A DNA stretch of 21,075 bases, from the IMG/VR virus record IMGVR_UViG_3300030451_002441, positions 1 through 21,075 of that record. One strand, given 5' to 3'. The stretch comes from a virus. The position numbers and the translations under genes are program-made. Positions 1 through 7,019 of this stretch are shown here, one piece after another; within the stretch, counting starts at the first letter, position 1; every line of letters starts with the position of its first letter. The notes beneath the pieces are model-generated. The model was not told the DNA's origin. It ran no database searches and saw nothing but the letters and a program-made list of their open reading frames with translations.

Positions 1-1044
1 ATTGAAGACGACGTGGATTGGACATTAAAATATAATGATTCAAATCCATTACTTCTGATTCGTTCAGGTAGTGATTTTCTTCTAGAAGGTGTCAAGGCTA
101 GTTTAGATACAATTTGTTCTACTCTGGCTAGGTGCCTTTTTAGGAGCCTAAATAGCAGTGAGTTGAGTAAGTTCGCAATCAAGTTCCTGAAGACTCCTGA
201 CAATATTCACTATGCTCTTGAGAACAAGGTGCCTTACCACTTTTACGAAAATTGGGAAAAGGTAGTCACGAGGATGAATATTGAGGAGATTGGCGATGAC
301 ACATTCGCCATTGAACTCTACGAAGGAACGTGGGGACAAATCTCTACCAAGAATCTCAACACTTTCCTGAACACATATCGTCATGGAATGAAGAGGGGTA
401 ACTGGAAGAATCTGTCACCCCAACAATTGTTCTATCGCTTGATGGATAGGCAACCAAGCGAAGCAGAACTCACTCTGATGATTGAGACCATGAAACAGAA
501 TGACCCGGAGAAGATTGTTGAAGCCCGTGCCAAACAACTCGTTGAGAATCTACTTAGTGACTATCCCGACAGAATCAAGAAGATAGAAATCCCGAAAGCA
601 AGAGGAAATAGAGAAGACGGTGTAGTAGAAGAGTATCTTATTAGAGGAAAGTTGTGTGATTGGAAGATTGTCGATAGGGGATACAAGACTGATATCCAAG
701 CAGTGTCATCCTTTGTCTACCAAGAGGTAACCAATAAGAATCGAGTCGAACTTAGACACGAGAATGGAACCCCTTTCACCAAGGAAGAGGTTATTGAGTT
801 ACTCTCACGTCCTGAAGTTCATTGGGATGAGGATGAATATCCCTACACTTTGGATAACGAAGGGCGATGGGCAGGACCGATTTGCATCGATAATCTGATG
901 GGTGGTTCTTCGGTAGGTGACCAAATCGTTGCACGAGCAATGGCGTTCATGAATGACGATATGGTTGCATCAAGAGTCAACACGATTGGGAGATATCTCA
1001 CCCCTGAAATGAAGAATGGAAATGTACGAAGCCCTGAGTGGTGA
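1..1044 (+). CDS. Unknown protein, 5' end cut by window edge
   Basis: The frame is open from base 1, so the gene probably begins upstream; the first in-window start codon is a GTG at 13, giving 343 residues. I recognise no family. The protein is soluble-looking, with no signal peptide or membrane segment. It has a helical, charged middle around residues 110-190 and an acidic aromatic stretch near residue 275 (WDEDEYPY). A glycine/serine-rich patch (GGSSVGDQ) lies near residue 300. It ends 5 bases before the TFB start and carries that gene's GGTGAT ribosome binding site over its own stop codon, so the two are co-translated. It may be a structural or DNA-handling viral protein, but nothing in the sequence decides this. 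Confidence 0.75.
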   Translation: MEDDVDWTLKYNDSNPLLLIRSGSDFLLEGVKASLDTICSTLARCLFRSLNSSELSKFAIKFLKTPDNIHYALENKVPYHFYENWEKVVTRMNIEEIGDDTFAIELYEGTWGQISTKNLNTFLNTYRHGMKRGNWKNLSPQQLFYRLMDRQPSEAELTLMIETMKQNDPEKIVEARAKQLVENLLSDYPDRIKKIEIPKARGNREDGVVEEYLIRGKLCDWKIVDRGYKTDIQAVSSFVYQEVTNKNRVELRHENGTPFTKEEVIELLSRPEVHWDEDEYPYTLDNEGRWAGPICIDNLMGGSSVGDQIVARAMAFMNDDMVASRVNTIGRYLTPEMKNGNVRSPEW

Positions 1045-1049
1045 TATGA

Positions 1050-1934
1050 ATGGATTGGAAATGCATCGATTGCGGACATGATGAAAGTAGATTTGACGAA
1101 GATATCGGAGAACGTGAATGTACGAACTGCGGACTCATCGACATTGAGCACATCTCATCTAGTATCGAATTCAACAACATCGGTACTCAACGTGGAATGG
1201 AGACTGACCTTGGTAATCAAGAAACACCTCGGTTGAAAACTCAACGTTCGAGATTCGTCAATAAGAGCCACACTCACAAAGAGCGGTCGTTCTATACTGT
1301 GCGAAACTATGCGAGGATGCTCCTTGGTACACTTGACCACGGTACTCCTTTTCTGCTGAAGCAGGTTGATGAACTCTGTAAGAAACTCTACAACGAGTAC
1401 CGTTTCACTAGCAATGAACGATACGAGATGAGGGCAACAGCCATCGTCTATTTCGTTCTCATGGAGAACAATGTCAACGTCTCTCTTCGCAAGATTGGAG
1501 ATGAATATCAAGTCAACAAGACACAGACCTCTCGCTTGACACGAAAGATTGCTACTTGGTTAGGTAAGCCACATGTCATCTCAAACGACAAATCGATTGC
1601 CAAGATTAGGAGCATCACACCGAAGATTCCTGTAGGTCAGGATTACACCAGAAAGTGCCTACAGGTCTATGGGTATCTTGAGACACTTCATTCAGAATTA
1701 GGAGTTACACCGAGTCGTCATCTTGGAGCGGCTGTGGCATATCTCACTGCACTTCTGGAAGGATACCCCGTTACGCAAAACACGATTGAACAGTTCTTCG
1801 AAGTTAGCCCGAGAACGATTTGGCGAGCGATGGAACAGATTAGGAACATCACGAACGTCAAAAATAATCAGGAGTTCAAACTACTGATGGTTAACAATTT
1901 TATCCAAGGAATTAGAATGGAGGAAGAGAAATGA
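1050..1934 (+). CDS. tfb: Transcription factor B (TFIIB-like)
   Basis: TFB recruits RNA polymerase to TATA-bound TBP and helps open the promoter. An N-terminal zinc ribbon is visible: Cys5-x2-Cys8 and Cys24-x2-Cys27, the second followed by GLI as in TFIIB. A linker rich in Thr/Gln/Arg follows (residues 45-75). Two helical cyclin-like repeats come next, roughly 85-180 and 190-285; the second carries the helix-turn-helix-like stretch SPRTIWRAMEQI that would contact the BRE. At 294 residues it is normal length for an archaeal TFB, so it looks complete and functional. The start has GGTGAT just upstream. It overlaps the E1-like gene by 4 bases. A virus-encoded TFB would plausibly steer host polymerase to viral promoters; that role is inferred. 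Confidence 0.92.
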   Translation: MDWKCIDCGHDESRFDEDIGERECTNCGLIDIEHISSSIEFNNIGTQRGMETDLGNQETPRLKTQRSRFVNKSHTHKERSFYTVRNYARMLLGTLDHGTPFLLKQVDELCKKLYNEYRFTSNERYEMRATAIVYFVLMENNVNVSLRKIGDEYQVNKTQTSRLTRKIATWLGKPHVISNDKSIAKIRSITPKIPVGQDYTRKCLQVYGYLETLHSELGVTPSRHLGAAVAYLTALLEGYPVTQNTIEQFFEVSPRTIWRAMEQIRNITNVKNNQEFKLLMVNNFIQGIRMEEEK

Positions 1935-2479
1935 AAAAGATAATGATTATTGGAGCAGGAGGAATCGGTAGCCATTTGGTTCCGATTCTAAATCGAACAG
2001 GATGCTATGAGATTGAAGTATGGGATGCTGATAGAGTAGAAGAGAAGAATCTACTTACTCAGAACTTTACGGAAAAGGAAGTAGGTCGATTCAAGACTGA
2101 CAGTATCGCTGGAAAGAATGTAATTGGTAAGCGGTTTAACGTTAGAACTGACAAACAAATGCAAGGATATGATTTGGTGGTATGTTGTGCTGACAATCTG
2201 GGCATTAGGCGGACCCTTTATAGGGGCGCACCTAACTGGCTTGATTTGAGGGCGCAAGGGAGGAATGGGATTCTTATCTCGTATAAAACTCCTAAATCAA
2301 TGATGACTGAAGTATTGAAGGGACCAGATGGTTCTTTCTCATGTCAAGGAACAGAATGGGATGGAAAGAGTGAATCTCTAAATTTGATACATACTGTTGT
2401 AGCAGGATTAGGTGCCCAATGGATTCATAAGCATTTCAATGGAGAAGAGGTGAAGGATTACTTTATGATTAATTTCTGA
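1931..2479 (+). CDS. E1/ThiF/MoeB-like adenylyltransferase, short
   Basis: E1-like enzymes adenylate the C-terminal glycine of ubiquitin-like or sulfur-carrier proteins. The N-terminus is a Rossmann ATP-binding site GAGGIGS (residues 8-14), followed by the strand ending D32-x-D34 and the N40...Q44 pair typical of the family. In the usual NLxRQ motif the Arg is replaced by Thr43. A second-site acidic residue occurs in VVCCADN near residue 80. A possible catalytic cysteine lies in SFSCQG near residue 138; there are no CxxC zinc knuckles. At 182 residues it is shorter than ThiF or MoeB (about 240-250), so it is a minimal E1 core. A GGAGG site lies 7 bases before the start. The JAB protease gene is one gene downstream, suggesting a conjugation/deconjugation pair. 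Confidence 0.85.
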   Translation: MKKIMIIGAGGIGSHLVPILNRTGCYEIEVWDADRVEEKNLLTQNFTEKEVGRFKTDSIAGKNVIGKRFNVRTDKQMQGYDLVVCCADNLGIRRTLYRGAPNWLDLRAQGRNGILISYKTPKSMMTEVLKGPDGSFSCQGTEWDGKSESLNLIHTVVAGLGAQWIHKHFNGEEVKDYFMINF

Positions 2480-2488
2480 GGAATAAAA

Positions 2489-3193
2489 ATGGCAAAGAAA
2501 GTCAGACATAAGAAAGACCCTGCAACTAGAAAACAGTGCCGTCTAATTTCGCAACTTCAAACTGAGTTAGCAATCAAAGATGGTAAGTTGCCTGCTAATA
2601 TGAAAGCAGTTGATAAAATTCAAAATGCTAAAGATATTGAAAATGCTTTAGTAAATGCGGGTCATTTAACAAAAGGTATGGCATCGGAGGCGATTGTAAA
2701 TATGAAGAAACAATTAGAAAATAAGAAACAAGAAAAGAAAAAGAGACAGGGACCAAAGACTTTCAATAAGTGGACGAAGAAAGAGGAGAAGACTCTAACT
2801 CAACTATTTTTGGTAGAAGGATTAAGTTATTCTGAAGCCGCAAAAAAGATGGGTCGTTCACTTTCATCAGTTAAGAATAAGTGTCATTCTTTGAAGTTGT
2901 ATAAAAATGCGACTGAAGAACCTAAAACACAACAATCTCTTGATGAAAAATATGTCTTAGAACTGATTCGTTCTGAAATTAAAAAGTTCGAGAAAGAGTT
3001 CAGAAAGGACATGGAACAGCACCTCAAGGCGACACAACTTGATGATAAGAAGGACGTTGTGAAGCCATCTAAGGCTGAGGATTCTGAGAACCCAATGGTA
3101 CGCCATGAGCCTACAGAAAGCCTGTTGGAGACCCTTGATAGGCTCAAGAACCACCTTCTTCTAGACTATGTGAAGGGTGAGTTGGATGGATGA
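2489..3193 (+). CDS. Myb/SANT-like DNA-binding protein with coiled-coil tail
   Basis: The protein is very lysine-rich, fitting nucleic-acid binding. Residues about 93-138 look like a Myb/SANT or related tri-helical domain: a leading Trp (KWTKKEE), a helix ending LFLVEG, and a recognition-like helix in MGRSLSSVKNKCHSL. The N-terminal 75 residues are helical, with a pattern (ATRKQCRLISQLQ) that may be another small helical domain; the Lys/Glu-rich stretch 72-90 could be a linker. The C-terminal 90 residues are charged, with heptad-like hydrophobics consistent with a coiled coil and dimerisation. GAGGA lies 6 bases before the ATG. It sits between the E1-like and JAB genes. A viral transcription regulator or DNA-organising protein is likely; the target is unknown. 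Confidence 0.75.
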   Translation: MAKKVRHKKDPATRKQCRLISQLQTELAIKDGKLPANMKAVDKIQNAKDIENALVNAGHLTKGMASEAIVNMKKQLENKKQEKKKRQGPKTFNKWTKKEEKTLTQLFLVEGLSYSEAAKKMGRSLSSVKNKCHSLKLYKNATEEPKTQQSLDEKYVLELIRSEIKKFEKEFRKDMEQHLKATQLDDKKDVVKPSKAEDSENPMVRHEPTESLLETLDRLKNHLLLDYVKGELDG

Positions 3194-3653
3194 TGACCTA
3201 TTCGTGACCGGACCAATTATCGATTGGGATGATACTCCTTGGGATGCTCTGATTCGCCAATCGTGGGAAGGTGAAATTGACAACGATTTCTTGATGGCAA
3301 TCTGGGATACTTCAGAAAGTATTCTCGGTGGACTTGAAGTTCAAGTGGTCATTGACGCAAAGAACGATATCTACATCTCCAAGGGTACGCCATCATTCGT
3401 AGACTTTCAAACAGAACCTGTAGGTATGCGACTACCAATTGAGTGTTGGATTCACACTCATCCATTCGGTGCCGCATATTTCAGCGGAACAGATTGGCGA
3501 ACAATCAACACATGGAAACCCAATATGAAGACAGCAATTGTTCTCGGTAAGCCATACTGTCGTATGTGGGAGCGAGGATATCAGACAGAAGTCGAGAGTG
3601 GTTGGGCATATCATCCACTACACCCCTTCTTGGAAGAGAGCGTGGAAGAATGA
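3186..3653 (+). CDS. JAB/MPN (JAMM) metalloprotease
   Basis: JAMM proteases are zinc isopeptidases that remove ubiquitin-like modifiers or trim their C-termini. A full JAMM signature is present: His90-x-His92-Pro, ten residues, then Asp103, with Ser100 at the usual SxxD position (HTHPFGAAYFSGTD). The upstream general-base Glu is probably Glu51 or Glu44. At 155 residues it is a single-domain enzyme. I chose ATG 3186 over an upstream GTG at 3177 because GGGTGA at 3175-3180 is ideally spaced from 3186; the GTG lies within that site. It overlaps the previous gene by 8 bases and the next by 4. A JAB near an E1-like gene on a mobile element recalls plasmid PRTRC loci and bacterial ubiquitin-like operons. 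A peptidoglycan-hydrolase role as in phage tail JAB/NlpC proteins is less likely in an archaeal virus. Confidence 0.87.
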   Translation: MDDDLFVTGPIIDWDDTPWDALIRQSWEGEIDNDFLMAIWDTSESILGGLEVQVVIDAKNDIYISKGTPSFVDFQTEPVGMRLPIECWIHTHPFGAAYFSGTDWRTINTWKPNMKTAIVLGKPYCRMWERGYQTEVESGWAYHPLHPFLEESVEE

Positions 3654-3781
3654 AGTGTCCATTTTGTGGTAGTGTCGTTCTGACGAAAGTAGTGACTCTG
3701 AAGAAACCAACATATGCCAGACAAGCACCACAAAGGGTACTCATTCAGTGCAAAACCTGTGATTACGAGGATTCCGTATGA
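3650..3781 (+). CDS. Mini zinc-ribbon protein, 43 aa
   Basis: The protein opens with MKCPFC and closes with CKTCDYED, so Cys3-x2-Cys6 and a second CxxC about 31 residues later make a complete four-cysteine zinc ribbon. The start ATG overlaps the JAB stop as ATGA, and its own stop overlaps the next gene the same way, so it belongs to a tightly coupled string. The frame is open further upstream, but that part lies inside the JAB gene and is not supported. The fold resembles TFIIS/RpoM-type or ribosomal zinc ribbons in size only. The role is unknown; nucleic-acid or protein binding is the natural guess. Confidence 0.7.
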   Translation: MKCPFCGSVVLTKVVTLKKPTYARQAPQRVLIQCKTCDYEDSV

Positions 3782-4176
3782 AGAAACCTACAGTAACTGT
3801 AAGGCTACCTGCACCGGTAGGCACGGAAGTAAAGTGTCCAATCTGTGAAGGAAATAAGTGCAAGGTGTGCGAGTTTTCTGGCAAAGTCAAAGTGAAGGTA
3901 GATGCTAAGGTTCCTGTCCAAAGGGCGCATATCATCAAGTATATCGCTGACAACATGAAAGAAGTCGCATCTGAATTGACTCGACTTTACGGACTCACAC
4001 CTCAGGTCGAAACCTCAGAAGTCGTGGTCAAAGAATCAGGGACCTACGAAGTCATTCAGGTATCGAGCATCGGTGGAGCGTGTTGGATTGCGTTCCGTGT
4101 TGATGAACTAGAAACTCCGAAGTATTTCTTTTCGTACAAGGAGTTCAACGCATTCAGGAGGCCCGATTTTGAATAA
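3778..4176 (+). CDS. Unknown protein with N-terminal CxxC-x4-CxxC zinc site
   Basis: Residues 20-31 hold Cys20-x2-Cys23 and Cys28-x2-Cys31 in the arrangement CPICEGNKCKVC, close to the CxxCxG repeats of DnaJ zinc fingers. This is followed by a basic valine/lysine strand (KVKVKVDAKV). Residues 50-70 form an amphipathic helix, and the C-terminal 60 residues look like an alpha/beta domain with strands VVVKESGTYEVIQV and GGACWIAFRV. I recognise no family for this second domain. At 132 residues it starts with an ATGA overlap and ends 7 bases after the TTG start of the next gene, whose AGGAGG site it contains. The function is unknown. Confidence 0.72.
   Translation: MKKPTVTVRLPAPVGTEVKCPICEGNKCKVCEFSGKVKVKVDAKVPVQRAHIIKYIADNMKEVASELTRLYGLTPQVETSEVVVKESGTYEVIQVSSIGGACWIAFRVDELETPKYFFSYKEFNAFRRPDFE
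4156..4161 (+). promoter_or_regulatory. Shine-Dalgarno site for the TTG-started PC4-like gene
   Basis: AGGAGG, complementary to the archaeal 16S 3' end, sits 7 bases before TTG 4169. No ATG or GTG lies in that frame at proper spacing, so this site is what supports the TTG start. Confidence 0.7.
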
Positions 4177-4390
4177 TCTAAAATTGAACGGTAGAGTTCC
4201 TAGGAACGCTGAAGAGGAAATCAAAATCACTTCTGGTGTATATTGGAATATTCCTGTAGTGGATATTCGGTGGTACAAGAAAGATACCGCAACGAGAAAA
4301 GGAATTAGGATGAACCTACAAGAAGCGAGAAAGGTTCGTCATATGCTAGACAAGGCAATTCGTAGTCTGGCACAAAATGAGGAGGAATGA
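4169..4390 (+). CDS. PC4-like ssDNA-binding / transcriptional coactivator fold, 73 aa
   Basis: The middle and C-terminal parts follow the PC4/p15 pattern. A strand and aromatic-rich segment VVDIRWYKKD is followed by RKGIRMNLQEARKVRHML, which matches the family's invariant KGI-x-L turn into the long dimerisation helix. PC4 proteins bind single-stranded or melted DNA as dimers and act in transcription and replication; bacterial and viral homologues are known. Start TTG 4169 is supported by the AGGAGG at 4156-4161. It is followed at once by a histone-fold gene, and its last codons carry the GGAGG site for that gene. The assignment rests on pattern only, and a length of 73 residues fits a minimal PC4 domain. 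Confidence 0.6.
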   Translation: MNNLKLNGRVPRNAEEEIKITSGVYWNIPVVDIRWYKKDTATRKGIRMNLQEARKVRHMLDKAIRSLAQNEEE

Positions 4391-4392
4391 AT

Positions 4393-4698
4393 ATGAAATA
4401 TGAAATAAATGACGGAGACGTTACGAAATTTATCAGTGAACAAAAAATCAAGGGTTTGCTGAAAGCGAGACACAACAAGCAGTTGGGAGAGGGTGCATCA
4501 GCACGTTTCTCCAAGTATAGCCGTGATATCATCAAGCACTTTGCTGACTTGGTAAATCACATGCAGAACTTGGACAACACTTCCCGTGGCCCAAGGATTC
4601 AGCCACGACACGTTGACATGGCCTTTGCCGTCTTTGCTCACCAAATTCTTGACAGTATCTATGAGGATGATTCGAATGTCGCAGATGAGACTGATTGA
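4393..4698 (+). CDS. Histone-fold-like protein A, 101 aa
   Basis: Archaeal histones are helix-loop-helix-loop-helix dimers that wrap DNA. The same layout is seen here. A short helix spans about residues 12-27. A long central helix spans about 34-60 (ASARFSKYSRDIIKHFADLV). A loop with basic RGPRIQPRH leads into a third helix, HVDMAFAVFAHQIL. RIQPRHVDMAF matches the histone loop-2/helix-3 pattern (K/R-T/I-V-x-x-x-D/H-I-x-x-A). A charged Asp/Glu tail follows. I chose ATG 4393 over ATG 4387 because GGAGG at 4381-4385 is 7 bases from 4393 and only 1 from 4387. The gene overlaps the ligase start. It might instead be a TAF-like or NF-Y-like histone-fold regulator. Confidence 0.6.
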   Translation: MKYEINDGDVTKFISEQKIKGLLKARHNKQLGEGASARFSKYSRDIIKHFADLVNHMQNLDNTSRGPRIQPRHVDMAFAVFAHQILDSIYEDDSNVADETD

Positions 4699-6211
4699 CT
4701 TCTCTCGGTTAATGGAAGCAACAGAATACAGCACTCCTACTCGGAGCATCAATGTCATCGCTAGAGGTGAACATTGTAGTGAGTTGATTCAGATTCTCTC
4801 TCTGGAACTTGAACCAAATAACGTATCACTTGCACGAGCCACGAAGTGGATTTCATCTGCGTTCGGCCTATTTCATGATGAGATTGTAGACGAGTACGAT
4901 TACCATGGAGAACTAGGTGATGCCATTTTCTTCTTCGATGAAGATTACGAAGGTGATGGCGAATCTCCTACGCTCAGAGAAACCATCTCACTCTTGGAAA
5001 TGGATTGCCGTGCAATGGATTCAGATTCCTTTCGACGCTTCAGTTCGGCCATTCGAAAGATGTCAAGTCTTGAGCGAAAGTGGTTCATTCGATATTGGAT
5101 TAGGAAACCAAGGAACTCCTTGGGAGCATCAAATGTCCAGAAGTTGCTGAAGAAGATGTATCCTGATAACTACAATGAGCAACACTTCAATTCTAACTCC
5201 AACACTTCCCTATACCAACACTACAGTTCCGGTATGGAAGTCAGAATGACACTGATGCACGGTCAATTCGTGAAGCCCATGTTGGCTAAGGTGGTTGAGC
5301 CGAAGAAATGGCCAAGTGAAGTTCATGTGGATGTCAAGTATGATGGTAACCGATACCAAATCCACAAAACAGGTTCCAACGTTTTGATTTTCAATCGACG
5401 TGGCAAAGTTGTCACCGAGAAGTTTCCCGACGTTGAACAAACGGTGTTGCGATTCCCTGTTGATGCGGTTCTAGATACTGAAATCTATCCGGTAGAAAAT
5501 GGGAGGCCCGCTCCACATCAGAGACTTGGAACTCGTATTCATTCAAAGAATGTAGAAGAAGCAATAGAGAAGGTTCCTGTTAAATTGGCAATCTTCGATA
5601 TTCTGTCGCTAGACGGTTTATATATCATTGACCGTCCACTACGAGAACGCCTACAATTGTTGCAGGATAACTTCGGAGAACATACTGCCATTTCCTACAT
5701 TATGGATGAAGTTTCACCACTTCAAGCATATCAGTTGGCAATCAATGATGGATTCGAAGGAATCATGGTGAAGGACCTAAACGATACATATCACCCCGGA
5801 AAGAGGAAGTGGATTAAGCATAAGCCTCCACAAATTGACCTAGATGTGGTTATCATTGGTGGACGATATGGTGACGGTAAGCGAAGTAATGTCTACGCTT
5901 CCTTTGACATTGCAGTGAAGTCAGAAGATGGCTTTCTGGACGTAGGTAGCATTGGGACAGGCTTTACAGATTTACAGTTCAGAACACTGACGAATCGCCT
6001 GAGGAAAATCCTAGATGGCTCCACCAGAAAAGGAAGTGAGTTGACATACCATTTCCTTCCGAGGGTTGTTCTTGAGATTACAGCAGATGCAGTAACAACC
6101 GATGATAATGGAAACATTGGTTTGAGGTTTCCACGCTGTAAAAGAATTAGGGAAGATAAACCCGTCAGTGACATTAACAATGAAGATGACATTAGGGAGT
6201 TGATTGAATGA
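4676..6211 (+). CDS. lig: ATP-dependent DNA ligase
   Basis: The enzyme seals nicks through an enzyme-AMP intermediate. Motif I is KYDGNR with Lys221 as the adenylated lysine. Motif III is seen in DAVLDTEIYP, motif IIIa in KLAIFDILSLDG, motif IV in FEGIMVK, and motif V in KWIKHKP. An OB-fold domain occupies roughly residues 400-511. The first 190 residues form the helical DNA-binding domain of archaeal/eukaryotic ligases (opening MRLIDFSRLMEATEYST), with an acidic insertion DEDYEGDGES near residue 80. At about 511 residues it is slightly shorter than the usual archaeal Lig1 (about 560). The frame is open back to 4586, but ATG 4676 has GAGGATGA upstream and fits the family N-terminus; ATG 4685 is also possible. 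No PIP box was found. Confidence 0.93.
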   Translation: MSQMRLIDFSRLMEATEYSTPTRSINVIARGEHCSELIQILSLELEPNNVSLARATKWISSAFGLFHDEIVDEYDYHGELGDAIFFFDEDYEGDGESPTLRETISLLEMDCRAMDSDSFRRFSSAIRKMSSLERKWFIRYWIRKPRNSLGASNVQKLLKKMYPDNYNEQHFNSNSNTSLYQHYSSGMEVRMTLMHGQFVKPMLAKVVEPKKWPSEVHVDVKYDGNRYQIHKTGSNVLIFNRRGKVVTEKFPDVEQTVLRFPVDAVLDTEIYPVENGRPAPHQRLGTRIHSKNVEEAIEKVPVKLAIFDILSLDGLYIIDRPLRERLQLLQDNFGEHTAISYIMDEVSPLQAYQLAINDGFEGIMVKDLNDTYHPGKRKWIKHKPPQIDLDVVIIGGRYGDGKRSNVYASFDIAVKSEDGFLDVGSIGTGFTDLQFRTLTNRLRKILDGSTRKGSELTYHFLPRVVLEITADAVTTDDNGNIGLRFPRCKRIREDKPVSDINNEDDIRELIE

Positions 6212-6684
6212 TTAAGAAAGGTGAAATGACAATTATTGATGGACAAGCATTCAGGTGCATAAAGGTTGATTCTGATGGATATGCCCACCTTAAAAATGTC
6301 ATTCATGAGCAAGGGAGACCAAAGAAGATTCATAAGTCAAAGTGCCCGTATATCGTTGACGGTAAGGTTGTAGAGCCTACTAAGGTAAAAAAGAAGAATC
6401 TTAGGGTTTCTGGGACTATTAACATAGGAACCCTTATGAGAGATTTGACCGAACGACAGGTGAGCCGTGAAGCGGTTGCGTTCATGAAAGAGTGGATTGA
6501 GACTTTTATGGTTAATATGATGACATGGGCAGACAATAATGCCGAAGAAAGAGGTGACTCAAGAATTACTGCCGCTCATATTTATTGGTATGAAATGGAC
6601 CCAAGACACGACCTATTAGGAAAAGGATACTGGCCTTCGCAAAACGAATACGTTCTAAGTCAATCTGAAGGTGTGTATCAATGA
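6208..6684 (+). CDS. Histone-fold-like protein B with N-terminal extension
   Basis: Residues about 70-130 align by eye with a complete archaeal histone fold. Helix 1 is INIGTLMRDL; a turn TERQVSREA matches the histone AERVSxxA signature; the long helix 2 is AFMKEWIETFMVNMMTWADNN; loop 2 plus helix 3 is DSRITAAHIYWYE. The first 66 residues are a separate lysine-rich, strand-like region with Cys17 and Cys46, and the last 28 residues are a Tyr/Trp-containing tail, both unusual for a histone (normally about 67 residues). The start is an ATGA overlap with the ligase stop. It is clearly different in sequence from the histone-fold-like protein on the other side of the ligase. DNA compaction or a promoter-binding role are both possible. 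Confidence 0.68.
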   Translation: MIKKGEMTIIDGQAFRCIKVDSDGYAHLKNVIHEQGRPKKIHKSKCPYIVDGKVVEPTKVKKKNLRVSGTINIGTLMRDLTERQVSREAVAFMKEWIETFMVNMMTWADNNAEERGDSRITAAHIYWYEMDPRHDLLGKGYWPSQNEYVLSQSEGVYQ

Positions 6685-7019
6685 GCGCAAATCTCGACAT
6701 CGATATCCAAAAGTGGATTGAAGATTTTGGAAGCGTGACTTCTTACACTTACATCGTCTATAGTAGCATCAATGAAGATGATTTGAATACCATTTACGCT
6801 GGTGTCAAATTTCTTTCTAGTAACTTGGATGTACCTTTCATGTTTCTAGAAGACACCATTGATGAGAAGATGGCTAGACAATTTGGAGTGAAGAGAGGGC
6901 ACAAATTGCAGATTACGTTTCCGGGCAACGAAAAGAGTCGTGAGATTGAACTACGAAAAATCGTAGAAGAAGGTCTAGACTATCTTCGCCTTGAATACAA
7001 ATATTGGGGCTGTTTCTGA
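6681..7019 (+). CDS. Thioredoxin-fold-like protein without CxxC
   Basis: The order of a strand (YTYIVYSS), a helix (LNTIYAGVKFLSSNL), a strand (VPFMFLED), the segment DEKMARQFGVKRG, then a strand (KLQITFPG) and a final helix mimics the second half of thioredoxin-like folds, where a phrase like xxLAxxYGVRGxPT leads into a strand. The catalytic CxxC is absent: the equivalent turn reads SSINED, and the only cysteine is near the C-terminus. If the fold is right it would be a binding protein rather than a redox enzyme. The gene overlaps both neighbours by 1-4 bases. The assignment is tentative. Confidence 0.65.
   Translation: MSANLDIDIQKWIEDFGSVTSYTYIVYSSINEDDLNTIYAGVKFLSSNLDVPFMFLEDTIDEKMARQFGVKRGHKLQITFPGNEKSREIELRKIVEEGLDYLRLEYKYWGCF

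Noticed and set aside
148-1511. Minus-strand ORFs opposite the first genes, and many others through the window
   Set aside because: All lie antisense to genes with recognised domains or strong ribosome sites, and none shows a recognisable motif.
4586-4675. Longer ligase N-terminus starting at 4586
   Set aside because: This part lies entirely within the histone-fold gene, has no ribosome site, and does not resemble ligase sequence; the start near 4676-4685 is better supported.
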